Origin: a delta proteobacterium NaphS2
GTDB taxonomy: Bacteria > Desulfobacterota > DSM-4660 > Desulfatiglandales > Desulfatiglandaceae
Direction: 5' to 3'
Assembly (NCBI GenBank): GCA_000179315.1
Contig: ADZZ01000633.1
Coordinates: 1 to 47,653, forward strand
DNA: 47,653 bases
Every line of letters begins with the position of its first letter. Position 1 is the first letter of the stretch. Position numbers and translations under genes: made by a program. Positions 1-7,827 of this stretch are shown here, piece by piece. Below the pieces are notes generated by a model. That model had not been told where the DNA came from and searched no databases. It saw only the letters and a list, made by a program, of their open reading frames with translations.

Positions 1-1232
1 CCCGCAATAATGCGCAACACATTGACAATGATATTGTTTGTGATATCCGTTGGCCGGAAGTTCTCCGGACCGTAAGTGTGCAGTGCTTCCACAACGCCTA
101 ATTGATCCAGAAAGGGTGCCGCAATAATAGCGCCGGGATTGCTGATGGATACCTTACGGTGAAACAGGGCCTTGGCAAAACGGGCAAACGACGGGTTCAC
201 CTTGAGTCTTGCCTGTTCAATCAAATCGGGAATGCGTGATTTTACCGATTGGCTTGGGTCCGTGTCCTTTCTCTCAACTTTTTCGGGAACAGGAGCGGAC
301 AGAACCCCCCGGATAGAAACAGGGCTTTTTATTTTTGCCAACCCCCACCGCTTATAGATTTTTTGAACATTGGCCGTTGAACATTTCAGGTTCAGTTTTT
401 TTATCATTTTGGGCGCGGACAGGGAAGGATCCATGAGCCGTTGTTCAATGATTTGGAGTTCAAGTTCGGCGGAAATCTTTTCTCTGGTTCGGCCCTGCTG
501 TACCAAATCCACCAACCCCCATACGCCATAAACCATATACCGATTTTTAAGCACATAAAAGCGATTGGGAGAAATTCCGAAGCGTGTCAGCACGGGTCGA
601 ACCTGCCGTTTCTTGGGGATTTGAGAAAGGGCTTTCATCAGTTCGATCCGTTGTTGCAGATGATCTCGATTGAAGTTTAGAAAGCTTTTCGTCCGACTTT
701 CCGCATCATGCATCGCTTTTTTCTTCGCCCTTTGTCTGGCCGCGGAGTTGAGGATATGCTGAAGCTCCTCGAAATAACGGATATCTTTTTCTTTCATGCG
801 ATGCCCATACCCGTGGCACCGTTGAACCAGACGAATGATTTCCAGGTCCCCTCCGGGAAACCCAAGCGCTTCAGAAATCCGTAACGCATGGTTGGATCGT
901 TCATGCGGCCTGGCGCGTTTAATCAAAACAACGAGCTGCTCAAGCCGAGCATCGATTTCCAGAAAAGAAAGTTTCGGCAGAAGACCTAATGCGCCACAAT
1001 GAACAAAGGATTGTTCCAGTTCTACCAGCTTTCGCCTGCTTATTCCGTGTGATTCAGCAACGGACCGTTGGCTGTCCCGATTCGTCCATAAACGATAGAG
1101 CGCCTCATAAGATTTGAAAAAAGGCTCGTCTTCATATTCGAATGGGACAGGTGACTTCGAATTCGCTAATGCGCTTCTCACTCGATGCGGAATTCTCTCG
1201 AAATACTTTCTCGTGGACTCCGTAAAAACCAT
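1..1232 (-). CDS. transposase-like protein, 5' part (runs off left edge)
   Basis: An open frame on the minus strand starts at the ATG at 1232 and stays open to the window edge (about 410 residues visible). The first 100 residues contain a helix-turn-helix-like stretch (SVAESHGISRRKLVELE). A second HTH-like region follows at about residues 230-320 (RFGISPNRFYVLKNRY), in a basic Lys/Arg-rich context. The visible C-terminal part (GAIIAAPFLDQLGVVEAL) resembles, in position and pattern, the segment GGLFLFMPFLANIPLDEIL of the DDE transposase at 15478-18914, so I infer a distant relative of that enzyme. The catalytic region would lie beyond the edge. No good Shine-Dalgarno precedes the ATG. Family assignment is uncertain; being coding is well supported by the long open frame. 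Confidence 0.6.
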   Translation of the reverse strand, partial: MVFTESTRKYFERIPHRVRSALANSKSPVPFEYEDEPFFKSYEALYRLWTNRDSQRSVAESHGISRRKLVELEQSFVHCGALGLLPKLSFLEIDARLEQLVVLIKRARPHERSNHALRISEALGFPGGDLEIIRLVQRCHGYGHRMKEKDIRYFEELQHILNSAARQRAKKKAMHDAESRTKSFLNFNRDHLQQRIELMKALSQIPKKRQVRPVLTRFGISPNRFYVLKNRYMVYGVWGLVDLVQQGRTREKISAELELQIIEQRLMDPSLSAPKMIKKLNLKCSTANVQKIYKRWGLAKIKSPVSIRGVLSAPVPEKVERKDTDPSQSVKSRIPDLIEQARLKVNPSFARFAKALFHRKVSISNPGAIIAAPFLDQLGVVEALHTYGPENFRPTDITNNIIVNVLRIIA

Positions 1233-1233
1233 G

Positions 1234-1506
1234 TTATCCGTATGTCCTAAAAAATATGTTTTTGGAAACCAAATGCGGCATATGTGTAGTATGGAAATAA
1301 TACACATTATTCTGGTCGATTTCAAGACATTTTCAGGGTTTTTGCAGAAAATATGCATTTTTTGTGGTATTATCGGAAAGCCGTTTAAGACCATGAAATT
1401 GGAAATTGTTCATGTCTATTCAGATTGTTATACCGTTTTGTCTCCCTTTCCCGGGGTGCGTCTGGCAGTGATTGAAAGGTGCGTACAATTTCACATATAC
1501 GGATAA
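1234..1506. repeat. inverted repeat TTATCCGTAT flanking the upstream region of the transposase
   Basis: TTATCCGTAT occurs at 1234-1243, directly upstream of the transposase-like start codon, and its reverse complement at 1497-1506. The right copy may be the terminal inverted repeat of the element carrying the transposase gene, with the inner copy as a second recombinase-binding site. The other end is outside the window. The rest of 1233-1690 holds no convincing gene; the plus-strand frame at 1114-1506 has poor coding character and overlaps the transposase start. Confidence 0.4.
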
Positions 1507-1693
1507 GGCAGAAAAAGCGCGCTTTTTGGAGTACTGATAGTCAAATGTATCAAGAAACGGTCGAGTAAAATCGTTTATCAATACAGTTGGTTAGCTTTTA
1601 GATCGGTTCAATTTCCTGAAATGAAGCGCTGTTTTTGGTAATATTTGCGGTTGGTGTTTTGGCTCCCCCACAAGCCTGGAAAAGTCTGATATC

Positions 1694-1753
1694 GCTAACG
1701 CCAGCTTCACGCGCGGCGGCTTTTTGCCGTCGCCGTGAAAGCAAAGGTTAACC
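1694..1753 (-). other. attC site (mazF cassette)
   Basis: Palindrome from CGCTAAC to GTTAACC with arms built on GCTTCACG and CGTGAAAGC. The minus-strand left arm has one extra base, so the site is oriented leftwards. The mazF stop codon TAA lies inside the outer box (1748-1750). Confidence 0.8.
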
Positions 1754-2086
1754 GCCAATTATTTCATTCAAACCGTCAATGATAAGAGCCAATTCTTCGT
1801 CAGATGCTTTTGCTATTTTTTTGCGTATCCGTTTCGTAGAAAGAATTCGAATCTGGCTGATCTTTACCCAAGACCTTTTGGGGAGTTTGGTATCCGATAG
1901 TTCCATGGTCAACGGATAGCCAGCCTTTTGTGGCTGGCTGGTGATCGCCACAGCAATTACAGTACCAGATCTGTCGTTGAAAACATTGTGGCTTAAAATA
2001 AGAACAGGGCGTAATCCGCCCTGTTCACTACCAATTACTGGATTCAAATCCGCCCAGTATATATCACCCCTTAATATTCTGGCCAT
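1748..2086 (-). CDS. mazF: MazF/PemK-type endoribonuclease toxin
   Basis: The 112-aa protein has the length and motifs of the MazF/PemK family: an N-terminal [25 protein letters not shown] segment in short form (GDIYWADL, then [12 protein letters not shown]) and a central VKISQIR strand. Family members cleave mRNA at specific short sequences and are held inactive by a cognate antitoxin. The ATG at 2086 overlaps the 3' end of the antitoxin gene by 16 bases, so the two are translationally coupled. The stop lies in the cassette's attC. Toxin-antitoxin cassettes are known to stabilise large chromosomal integron arrays; here the pair sits at the left (distal) end of the visible array. Confidence 0.93.
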   Translation of the reverse strand: MARILRGDIYWADLNPVIGSEQGGLRPVLILSHNVFNDRSGTVIAVAITSQPQKAGYPLTMELSDTKLPKRSWVKISQIRILSTKRIRKKIAKASDEELALIIDGLNEIIGG

Positions 2087-2313
2087 TCTTCCAACTCCGA
2101 TGAGAAGCCCTCCTCCGCTAAGGATTGTTCGAATTCTGGATCTAGCTTAGCGCACTCCTGGGCAAGACGGCTTTTCTCAAGGCGCATTAATTTTTCAGCA
2201 ACAGCCTCCTGAATAGCTTTGCTGCGGTTTGGAAAAAATTTTGATTTGACGAGAATATCTAAACGTTTAAGTGTGTTGTCGTCGATTGTAATTGCAATTT
2301 TAGATGCTGCCAT
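2071..2313 (-). CDS. ribbon-helix-helix antitoxin of the MazF cassette
   Basis: An 80-aa protein with an N-terminal ribbon-helix-helix pattern ([34 protein letters not shown], given here as the strand KIAITIDD and helices around residues 12-40). A acidic C-terminal tail ([11 protein letters not shown]) is typical of the part that wraps the toxin. The start ATG at 2313 has an excellent ribosome-binding site, GGAGGTGA. An inverted repeat just upstream (2328-2346) is a plausible autoregulatory operator. It precedes and overlaps mazF in the classical antitoxin-first order. Confidence 0.88.
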   Translation of the reverse strand: MAASKIAITIDDNTLKRLDILVKSKFFPNRSKAIQEAVAEKLMRLEKSRLAQECAKLDPEFEQSLAEEGFSSELEEWPEY

Positions 2314-2327
2314 TTAAATCACCTCCA

Positions 2328-2346
2328 GTATGACAATATATCATAC
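2328..2346 (-). promoter_or_regulatory. putative antitoxin operator
   Basis: GTATGA and TCATAC form a perfect 6-bp inverted repeat around 7 bases, 15 bases upstream of the antitoxin start and overlapping the region expected for the -10/+1. RHH antitoxins commonly repress their own operon through such palindromes. A weak -35 (TTGCAT on the minus strand) lies just upstream. Confidence 0.5.
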
Positions 2347-2377
2347 CATTGTGCTATGCAAGCTTAATTTGCCTGAC

Positions 2378-2692
2378 GGTTAACGAACCCATCACCCGCC
2401 GGGCTGAAAATCCCGAAAACGCTTGAAAAGGTTCCAAACTTTATATAAAGTAAAGAAAACGGCATCCTTCATAGACGCCCAAAAGTAGTTTACACTTTTA
2501 CGCTTCCTCCAAAGCGCTTATTTTTTCTTATGACCTGTAATACCCATTGAAATTAATATGTTACAGGTACATGAAAAATAAGACAGTTTGCATTTCATCG
2601 GAAAGTGTAAACTACAAAATGAAGGATGCCAAGAAAACATTCCAAAAATGCCGCACCGTAAGCCCGGTCGGCTGTGCATGGGAATGTTATGC
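2378..2692 (-). other. attC site with enlarged terminal loop
   Basis: Outer boxes GGTTAAC (2378) and GTTATGC (2686). Inner arms CCGGGCT (2399-2405) and AGCCCGG (2661-2667) pair. The long loop holds a MITE-like insertion at 2461-2630. The site belongs to the cassette of the 236-aa membrane protein to its right. Confidence 0.7.
2461..2630. mobile_element. MITE-like palindromic insertion inside an attC loop
   Basis: A 170-bp AT-rich segment has perfect terminal inverted repeats GGCATCCTTCAT/ATGAAGGATGCC, inner inverted repeats GTAGTTTACACTTT/AAAGTGTAAACTAC, and an ACCTGTAA/TTACAGGT pair nearer the centre. It is flanked by an 8-bp direct repeat AAGAAAAC (2453-2460 and 2631-2638), consistent with a target duplication. 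It encodes nothing convincing, so it would depend on a transposase in trans. Confidence 0.75.
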
Positions 2693-2751
2693 ACCAATTA
2701 ACCTTAACAATCGATGCAACCAAATTATCTAAGTACCCCAGGCAACTTTTT

Positions 2752-3462
2752 TCAATCTTTATCTATATCTGGGAACGTTTCCGCCAATGTAGTTAAGGCT
2801 TTTTGCATCTTAGGCATCACTTTTTTTTCTATGTATGTCTCAAATTCATTTCTATTGTCATCAGTAACTCCGAAGGCTGACCGAAATGCTTTGAAAGTCA
2901 GCGACTCTCCATTATCAAATTCGAAGTCAATATCGAGTTCAAAGTCCACGCGCTTAGGTCCTTTCAGGCTATCAATAATTGATCCCACGATTAATCCTGT
3001 AACACCATACATTAGTGTGCCAGCAATAGTGAATTTCCCAGGGCCAGAATGGGTAGCTAACTCATCAGGCTTTGTTCTTATCTTAAGTCCAATGATATTA
3101 CTAACATGACACTTTGCCTCAATGATCCAGTGCTTGTTCCTGAAATCCTCGATCATCTGTCGAATTATCAAGTTCTTATCTCGATCTATGAACACGACTT
3201 CAGATACTCCGAATCCTTTCAATAAGATTTCATAGCCGGGTAACTGAGCATCATCAATATTCTCTTTTCTGATACTTTCTAGAGTCTTTTCGCTATCCCA
3301 ATCGGCAAATTTCCACAACCCTAAAGCGCCAACAGCTGTAAAAGCCAGCAACCACCATCCAATGAAGAAGGAACCTAAGAGAGACATTACTGTCATTGGG
3401 CCAAATAAGGGGCCAGCCCAACTATTCTTCTCTTTAAAGACAAATCGTTTAGTTATTTCCAT
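2752..3462 (-). CDS. hypothetical membrane-anchored protein
   Basis: The 236-aa protein is not recognised. I choose the ATG at 3462 because GGGAGG lies immediately upstream, rather than the ATG at 3474. Residues about 14-50 contain two closely spaced hydrophobic segments (GPMTVMSLLGSFFIGWWLLAF, written here as MSLLGSFFIGWWLLAF, then TAVGALGLW), suggesting a membrane hairpin near the N-terminus. A third glycine-rich hydrophobic stretch (TIAGTLMYGVTGLIVGSII) lies near residue 155, followed by a charged C-terminal domain. It is a single-gene cassette with attC on both sides. Confidence 0.75.
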   Translation of the reverse strand: MEITKRFVFKEKNSWAGPLFGPMTVMSLLGSFFIGWWLLAFTAVGALGLWKFADWDSEKTLESIRKENIDDAQLPGYEILLKGFGVSEVVFIDRDKNLIIRQMIEDFRNKHWIIEAKCHVSNIIGLKIRTKPDELATHSGPGKFTIAGTLMYGVTGLIVGSIIDSLKGPKRVDFELDIDFEFDNGESLTFKAFRSAFGVTDDNRNEFETYIEKKVMPKMQKALTTLAETFPDIDKD

Positions 3463-3474
3463 TAAACCTCCCAT

Positions 3475-3602
3475 GCATAACGCCGAACTAAGCAGGCCGG
3501 GAGCAACTCATTATGATAGTACATGGCAAGTTCGAAGTTAAAGAAAATGATGCAGTTAAAAATGCATCGCTTCTCCCGGTCTGCTTAAGTGAAAGGTTAT
3601 AA
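3475..3602 (-). other. attC site
   Basis: GCATAAC to GTTATAA, with arms AAGCAGGCCGGGAG and CTCCCGGTCTGCTT. The minus-strand left arm has an extra T. The downstream gene's stop codon (3597-3599) lies in the outer box. Confidence 0.85.
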
Positions 3603-3920
3603 GTTTTTCCGAGTTTCAAGCCACTTACATGCGATTACAGCGACTGTGGGCCAGAAGACAGTATTAATCAAGTCATGAGCGCTCGCGGACCAGCGCATAT
3701 AACCGAGTGAAACCAAATCATCACGCAAATCCAGAAATTCCATAGCTCCAGCAGCTATGAATACCGGCAACAAGCTCAAATAGTCCAACCGGCCTCGCCT
3801 CCATATGACTACGGCCAAACAGAAAACTATTAACCCCACATGTATATGGATTGCATCCTTGGATAGGTGCAGAATTTCAAGGATGACGAACTTGAAGCTT
3901 TGATACTCGGAACTTTCCAT
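3597..3920 (-). CDS. small integral membrane protein
   Basis: A 107-aa protein with three predicted hydrophobic segments: residues about 27-43 (VGLIVFCLAVVIW), 48-62 (LSLLPVFIAAGAME) and 88-100 (VFWPTVAVIACKW). Charged residues (ILHLSKDAIHIH) precede the first segment. No catalytic motif is visible and I do not recognise a function. GGATAGAGA upstream of the ATG can act as a weak ribosome-binding site. The stop TAA falls in the attC box, as often happens in compact cassettes. Confidence 0.75.
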   Translation of the reverse strand: MESSEYQSFKFVILEILHLSKDAIHIHVGLIVFCLAVVIWRRGRLDYLSLLPVFIAAGAMEFLDLRDDLVSLGYMRWSASAHDLINTVFWPTVAVIACKWLETRKNL

Positions 3921-3935
3921 TCTCTATCCAGCTAC

Positions 3936-4066
3936 TTATAACGTCAAGTTGAGGGGCCGGGAAACATTACCCTGCAGCAGGCGATAATGGCCTCAAAAGT
4001 GCTGTATGTAAAATACTTCAAGAGTACCACGGCTTTTCCCGGTCCCTCTCAAACGCCAGGTTGGGT
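3936..4066 (-). other. attC site
   Basis: TTATAAC to GTTGGGT. Arms TTGAGGGGCCGGGAAA and TTTTCCCGGTCCCTCTCAA pair, with extra bases in the right arm on the plus strand (left arm on the minus strand). Confidence 0.88.
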
Positions 4067-4330
4067 GTTTTTGCACCATAACCTCAAATAAATTGATGCA
4101 ACAATAACTCCAAAGCCACCAGAAATTGCACCATATATCCCACCGAAAAACAGCGCAATAGGCCACATCGAAGCACCTCCGCCAAAATACGGAAGTATGA
4201 ATTCACCAAGAAGAATAAATATTGGAATTACGCAGCATGACAAAAGCCATGCATTAAGTTTATTAATACCGCGTAATCTCAAGACCAATCCAATTATAAA
4301 CGCAATGATTAATGCTAATATTGCTGTCAT
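4049..4330 (-). CDS. small integral membrane protein
   Basis: A 93-aa very hydrophobic protein with three likely membrane segments: residues 2-17 (AILALIIAFIIGLVL), 27-48 (AWLLSCCVIPIFILLGEFIL) and 60-82 (FFGGIYGAISGGFGVIVASIY). No known motif. Its last codons and stop (4049-4051) are within the attC, so the C-terminus QPGV is encoded by the attC arm. Function unknown. Confidence 0.75.
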   Translation of the reverse strand: MTAILALIIAFIIGLVLRLRGINKLNAWLLSCCVIPIFILLGEFILPYFGGGASMWPIALFFGGIYGAISGGFGVIVASIYLRLWCKNTQPGV

Positions 4331-4350
4331 TCGTTAATTCTCAGTATATC

Positions 4351-4437
4351 ACCCAACGGCGAAGTGAGGGGCGCACCGAACGAACTTCAAGAAAAAACGC
4401 CAAGATTCCCGGCGTCCCCTCAACTGACTGGTTGGAG
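4351..4437 (-). other. attC site
   Basis: ACCCAAC to GTTGGAG. Arms GTGAGGGGCGC and GCGTCCCCTCAAC pair with the usual extra base. It closes the ORF-poor cassette to its right. Confidence 0.85.
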
Positions 4438-4675
4438 CACCGAGCTTTCATGGAAAAATGAAAGCGAGGTGCTCGGTTAATAACAAGAAGCCCGAACCGA
4501 AGAAGGCGAAAGGCGTAAACCTGTACTGATGGAACGGGCCTGTGAAAGAGCTATCAAGCAAAAAGAACACGCGAAATACAAGCAATGATAAACTTACAGA
4601 TTATGTGCAGTCCTTTCAAGCGAGGACAAACCAAAAACGCGCGAAAAAAAAGAACGAAAAACAAACAAACGGGTG
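4435..4675. other. ORF-poor cassette with a strong hairpin
   Basis: About 240 bases between two attC sites contain no convincing gene. At 4435-4474 there is a long hairpin: GAGCACC, a GA/GA internal loop, GCTTTCAT, a six-base loop, then ATGAAAGC and GGTGCTC. The plus-strand frame from 4542 starts with GTG, is rich in Lys/Asn and runs through the next attC, so I do not accept it as a gene. Cassettes without ORFs can carry promoters or small RNAs; nothing decisive is visible. Confidence 0.5.
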
Positions 4676-4763
4676 CGCCAACGTGGTGGTGAGGGGCGCG
4701 CTAACTTATTTTACCGGAAAAAATGCCGAGTTTCCACGCGTCTCCTCAACTGCATTGTTGGCT
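4676..4763 (-). other. attC site
   Basis: CGCCAAC to GTTGGCT. Arms GTGAGGGGCGCGC and CGCGTCTCCTCAAC. Belongs to the pRiA4b ORF-3-like cassette. Confidence 0.85.
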
Positions 4764-4782
4764 ACTGTAATGAGGGAATCAA

Positions 4783-5346
4783 TTAATTTAAATCATTAAG
4801 TTTTCTGTTAATATTATCCATATCGAACTCATCAGGGTCGAATTGCCCACCCACCCATTCAAGCATAGAATCATGCTCCTCATGTTTCGGATCTTGAATC
4901 GCTTCTAAAAAGTTATAGTATCCCCAAGTACCTCCGCAGTCCTCGGGGGGACATGCCTTTTTACCTTTAATCACCACAGGTGATTTCGAAAAGTTTAAAG
5001 GCAATATTTTCTCGAGAACTATTTTGTGTTCCCAACCATCGCCAAGGTCATATTCATAAACGAAATTATCTTTTGGAATTGAAATGATATCCCTTAAATT
5101 AACCTTACGCTCATCTTTTACATCCATATCAAAATCGGGATCAGGAATTCCAATATATGATCCTTTAACTCTATATTGATGTAGATGGTAATCAGACCAT
5201 CCCATTGCTATTTGAAGGATAGAATGTAATTGATCTAATCTGATATCGTCTTTAACTATCAATCTTCTCCATATTGGTGGTTTACTTTCAAGCAATGTAA
5301 CCTTCACTTGATACAGCGATTTTGATTTAATATTTTTTCTTGTCAC
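4783..5346 (-). CDS. plasmid pRiA4b ORF-3 family protein
   Basis: The 187-aa protein has the landmarks of this family: PIWRRL near the N-terminus, LDQLHSILQIAMGWSDYHLH, YEYDLGDGWEHKI, KACPPEDCGGTWGYYNF and EWVGGQFDPDEFD. The conserved Cys pair and acidic/aromatic motifs are intact and the length is typical. The biochemical role of the family is not established; members are frequent on plasmids and in cassettes. I prefer the GTG at 5346, because GGAGG lies five bases upstream; the frame extends in-frame to a TTG at 5358, which overlaps that site. It is a single-gene cassette. Confidence 0.88.
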   Translation of the reverse strand: MTRKNIKSKSLYQVKVTLLESKPPIWRRLIVKDDIRLDQLHSILQIAMGWSDYHLHQYRVKGSYIGIPDPDFDMDVKDERKVNLRDIISIPKDNFVYEYDLGDGWEHKIVLEKILPLNFSKSPVVIKGKKACPPEDCGGTWGYYNFLEAIQDPKHEEHDSMLEWVGGQFDPDEFDMDNINRKLNDLN

Positions 5347-5374
5347 CACAACCTCCAAGCTATATTTGATTGTA

Positions 5375-5435
5375 TGCCAACGTGCGGGTAACTTGCCCGG
5401 GCGCGTCGTTTTGCCCGGTCAAGTTCACCCGCTTG
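5375..5435 (-). other. attC site split by element copy 1
   Basis: TGCCAAC followed by arms GCGGGTAACTTGCCCGG and CCGGTCAAGTTCACCCGC. The outer box was G|TTGTGC: the G is at 5435 and TTGTGC is now at 7885-7890, beyond the inserted element. The site belongs to the TIR-like cassette at 7865-8800. Confidence 0.88.
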
Positions 5436-5496
5436 TTGGACGAAGCCGCTACGCGGCAGACAATTCCAGCGATTTTTTTCTCCCAGATTAACCTGC

Positions 5497-5585
5497 TGTA
5501 ATCTCCTCCAACTTTGTAATAAAAAGAAATCATCAAGGAAGGCGCATTTGCCTTTCATTTCAATCATTACAAGGAGGAGATTACA
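5497..5585 (+). promoter_or_regulatory. long palindrome sequestering the recombinase Shine-Dalgarno
   Basis: TGTAATCTCCTCC (5497-5509) is the perfect reverse complement of GGAGGAGATTACA (5573-5585), which holds the ribosome-binding site for the ATG at 5586. Inside it, TTGTAAT/ATTACAA and AAGGC/GCCTT also pair, giving an almost continuous stem. A transcript that starts outside the element would fold and hide the SD, a known way for insertion sequences to limit expression from neighbouring promoters. The same structure is in all copies (12687, 19372, 23517, 34435, 39443). Confidence 0.8.
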
Positions 5586-6498
5586 ATGGATACCACCATG
5601 CCAAAAAATTCGCAATTCAACAAGTATTACCGGAAGCACCAGAAATACCTGAAACTCAATGGATTACGGCCAAAAACCATTGAGGCGTACTCAAGGGCGA
5701 TCAGGCGAATCGGAAACTATTTCGATTGCAGGATCGTCAATCTTACATCCGACCAGTTGCTTGACTATTTTAATGAGCTTCTGGAATGCCATTCCTGGAG
5801 TACGGTCAAGCTCGATCTGTATGGTCTGAAGTTCTTTTACGCCAGGGTACTGGACAAAACCTGGGAAGACATCCCCTTAATCAAACCGCCAAGAACATCC
5901 AGGATCCCGGATATTCTATCCATTGAGCAGCTCAACCGGCTGTTCGCCGAAACCAACAAGTTGAGCTACAAAGTCTTTTTCTTTACCACCTACAGCATGG
6001 GGCTGCGCCTTGGCGAAGGAATCAGGCTGACTGTCGGTGATATCGACTCCGTCAATATGCGAGTTCATATTCGCGACGCCAAGGGCAACAAAGACCGGCT
6101 GGTGCCGCTGCCTGAAAATACTCTGCGCGTGCTGAGAAATTTCTGGCAGGTTCACAAACATCCCCATTTCCTTTTTCCAAGCCGGAAAAGAGGTCTGAAT
6201 AATGCCCACCTGGTTCAGCAGCCACTGGACAGAGGCGGCATCCAGACCGCCATGAAAGCCGTTGTCAGACAACTCGGCATAAAAAAAAATTTCATGCCAT
6301 TCCCTGCGGCACAGCTATGCAACGCATATGCTGGAAGCAGGCGTTGATCTCATTGAATTACAACAGATCCTGGGCCATGTCAGTGTCCTGACCACCACCA
6401 GATACACCCATCTGACTTCCAATACCGGAAACAATGCCAGCCAGGCCGTCAATACGCTGGCCAACACCTTTGATATAACATGGGGAGGGGTCAAATGA
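5586..6498 (+). CDS. tyrosine recombinase, copy 1 (frameshift at A9 run)
   Basis: Frame 1 (5586-6347, 253 aa) carries the N-terminal SAM-like DNA-binding domain ([30 protein letters not shown]) and the first catalytic Arg (GLRLGE, residue 141) plus the KGNKDR Lys. At A9 (6281-6289) the frame leaves the family pattern. One base along, it continues as [28 protein letters not shown], holding the His-Arg-His-Tyr residues, and ends at TGA 6496-6498. Deleting one A gives an uninterrupted 303-aa enzyme of XerC/D-like length. Expression of active enzyme would need transcriptional or ribosomal slippage; otherwise all copies are inactive. The TGA overlaps the transposase ATG. Confidence 0.88.
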
Positions 6499-7607
6499 TT
6501 CTGCTCTCCTCGATTATCAATGAATTCAGGGACCGCTTTTTGGACCGATACGAGAATTCCGTCCTGCCAAGCCATACAAAGGCTCTGCAGACCATGGCAC
6601 AATGCAGACAAGAATATGGCCCGCACATGCTGGCGAAATGTACGGATCACAACTGCGGAAAACAGGTCTATATTCCACATTCCTGTGGCCACAGGAACTG
6701 TCCCCATTGCCAGAACCATGAAAACCGGCAGTGGATCGAGAATCAGTTGAGCAAGCGCTTACCGGCTCAATACTATCTGATCACCTTCACCCTCCCCAAA
6801 CAGCTCAGGGATCTTGCCTGGAAAAATCAGGCAACAATCTATTCCCTCATGTTTGCCTGCGTCCAGGATCTCCTGAAAACATTTACCCAAAAAGACAAAA
6901 AACTCGGTGGAGCAGCCGGCTTTACCACCATACTCCATACCCATTCAAGAGCACTCGACTATCATCCCCACATTCATGTTGTCATGCCGGGGGCAAGCAT
7001 CAATACAAAAACAGCATTATGGCGGGTCAAATCTTCCGGGTATCTTTTCAGCCACAAGGCTCTGGCGCAAGTCTTCAGAGCAAAGATCCTCCAGGCCATT
7101 GTTGACCACGGGCTGAGCGTGCCAGAAGATTGCCCGAAACAGTGGGTCGTTGACTGCAAAGACGTCGGCAACGGCGACAAGGCAATCATTTATCTTGGCA
7201 GATATCTCTACCGGGGCGTCATCCGGGAACAGGATATTCTGCAATGCGAAAACGGCATGGTCACCTTCAGGTATCTCCATGCCAAAACCGGGCAATACAG
7301 AAGCAGGACCGTCACCGGGGAATATTTCCTCTATCTGCTCATGCTCCATGTGCTGCCCAAGGGCTTTCGAAGGGCCAGGTGTTACGGTTTTCTCCATCCA
7401 TGCAGCAAAAAGCTCATCTGTTTTTTGCAGATGGTGCTCCGGGTTAATCCGCTCAATATGTTTGCCAAGAAATTGAAAGAACGGCCAACAATTACCTGCC
7501 CGGTATGCGGAGCGGCCATGAAAATTGTCCTGACAAAAATAGCAAAACCGCCGGCGAAGCAGGTCCACCTGCCTTACATGAGCGAACACGGAGAAATCGT
7601 TATGTAA
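6495..7607 (+). CDS. tnpA: IS91-family HUH transposase, copy 1
   Basis: The 370-aa protein starts at the ATG at 6495, preceded by GGGGAGGGG; the in-frame ATG at 6480 lies upstream of that site. Order of motifs: a Cys-rich zinc-binding N-terminus (C49, C54, C64, C69, C72, including CGHRNCPHC), the HUH motif DYHPHIHVV (H159/H161), the tyrosine motif YLGRYLYR (Y233, Y237), [16 protein letters not shown], and a C-terminal CPVC ribbon. This is the layout of IS91-type Y2 rolling-circle transposases, which nick at the origin end and insert without target duplication. The ATGA overlap couples it to the recombinase. It appears intact in all six copies. Confidence 0.95.
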   Translation: MILLSSIINEFRDRFLDRYENSVLPSHTKALQTMAQCRQEYGPHMLAKCTDHNCGKQVYIPHSCGHRNCPHCQNHENRQWIENQLSKRLPAQYYLITFTLPKQLRDLAWKNQATIYSLMFACVQDLLKTFTQKDKKLGGAAGFTTILHTHSRALDYHPHIHVVMPGASINTKTALWRVKSSGYLFSHKALAQVFRAKILQAIVDHGLSVPEDCPKQWVVDCKDVGNGDKAIIYLGRYLYRGVIREQDILQCENGMVTFRYLHAKTGQYRSRTVTGEYFLYLLMLHVLPKGFRRARCYGFLHPCSKKLICFLQMVLRVNPLNMFAKKLKERPTITCPVCGAAMKIVLTKIAKPPAKQVHLPYMSEHGEIVM

Positions 7608-7827
7608 CCCAGAGCCAACATCACCGGTTTATGAAAAAGCCCGGTTTCCCCGGTAATGGACACCTATGCGCAAAAAAACTGCATATTCCGCTTCTGAAAG
7701 CCTTGTTCTTCAGGCAAATCTATTTCAAAGAGCATATGGGCAGAAGCAGAAAATCCCTGTCTCACTTCTGTCCTGATCAAGCTGCCTCTTTCAAAAAAGC
7801 TGTTTTCTATATATAGTAACCGGGCTT

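Noticed and set aside
172-1506. Plus-strand frames at 172-357, 441-680 and 1114-1506
   Set aside because: They lie opposite or across the start of a 410-codon minus-strand frame with better protein character and have no motifs or good start signals.
4542-4799. Plus-strand frame of 85 aa in the ORF-poor cassette
   Set aside because: GTG start, low-complexity Lys/Asn composition, and it runs straight through the next attC.
5343-5639. Minus-strand frame over the element leader (also at 12557, 19227, 23468, 34386, 39394)
   Set aside because: It overlaps the SD palindrome and recombinase start and has a different end at each copy; the one at 19227 also crosses the real displaced gene tail.
5916-7816. 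Many antisense or shifted frames inside the element (e.g. minus 6315-6719, minus 7017-7589, plus 7505-7816), repeated in every copy
   Set aside because: Their repetition only reflects the repeated DNA; the recombinase and transposase explain the interval.
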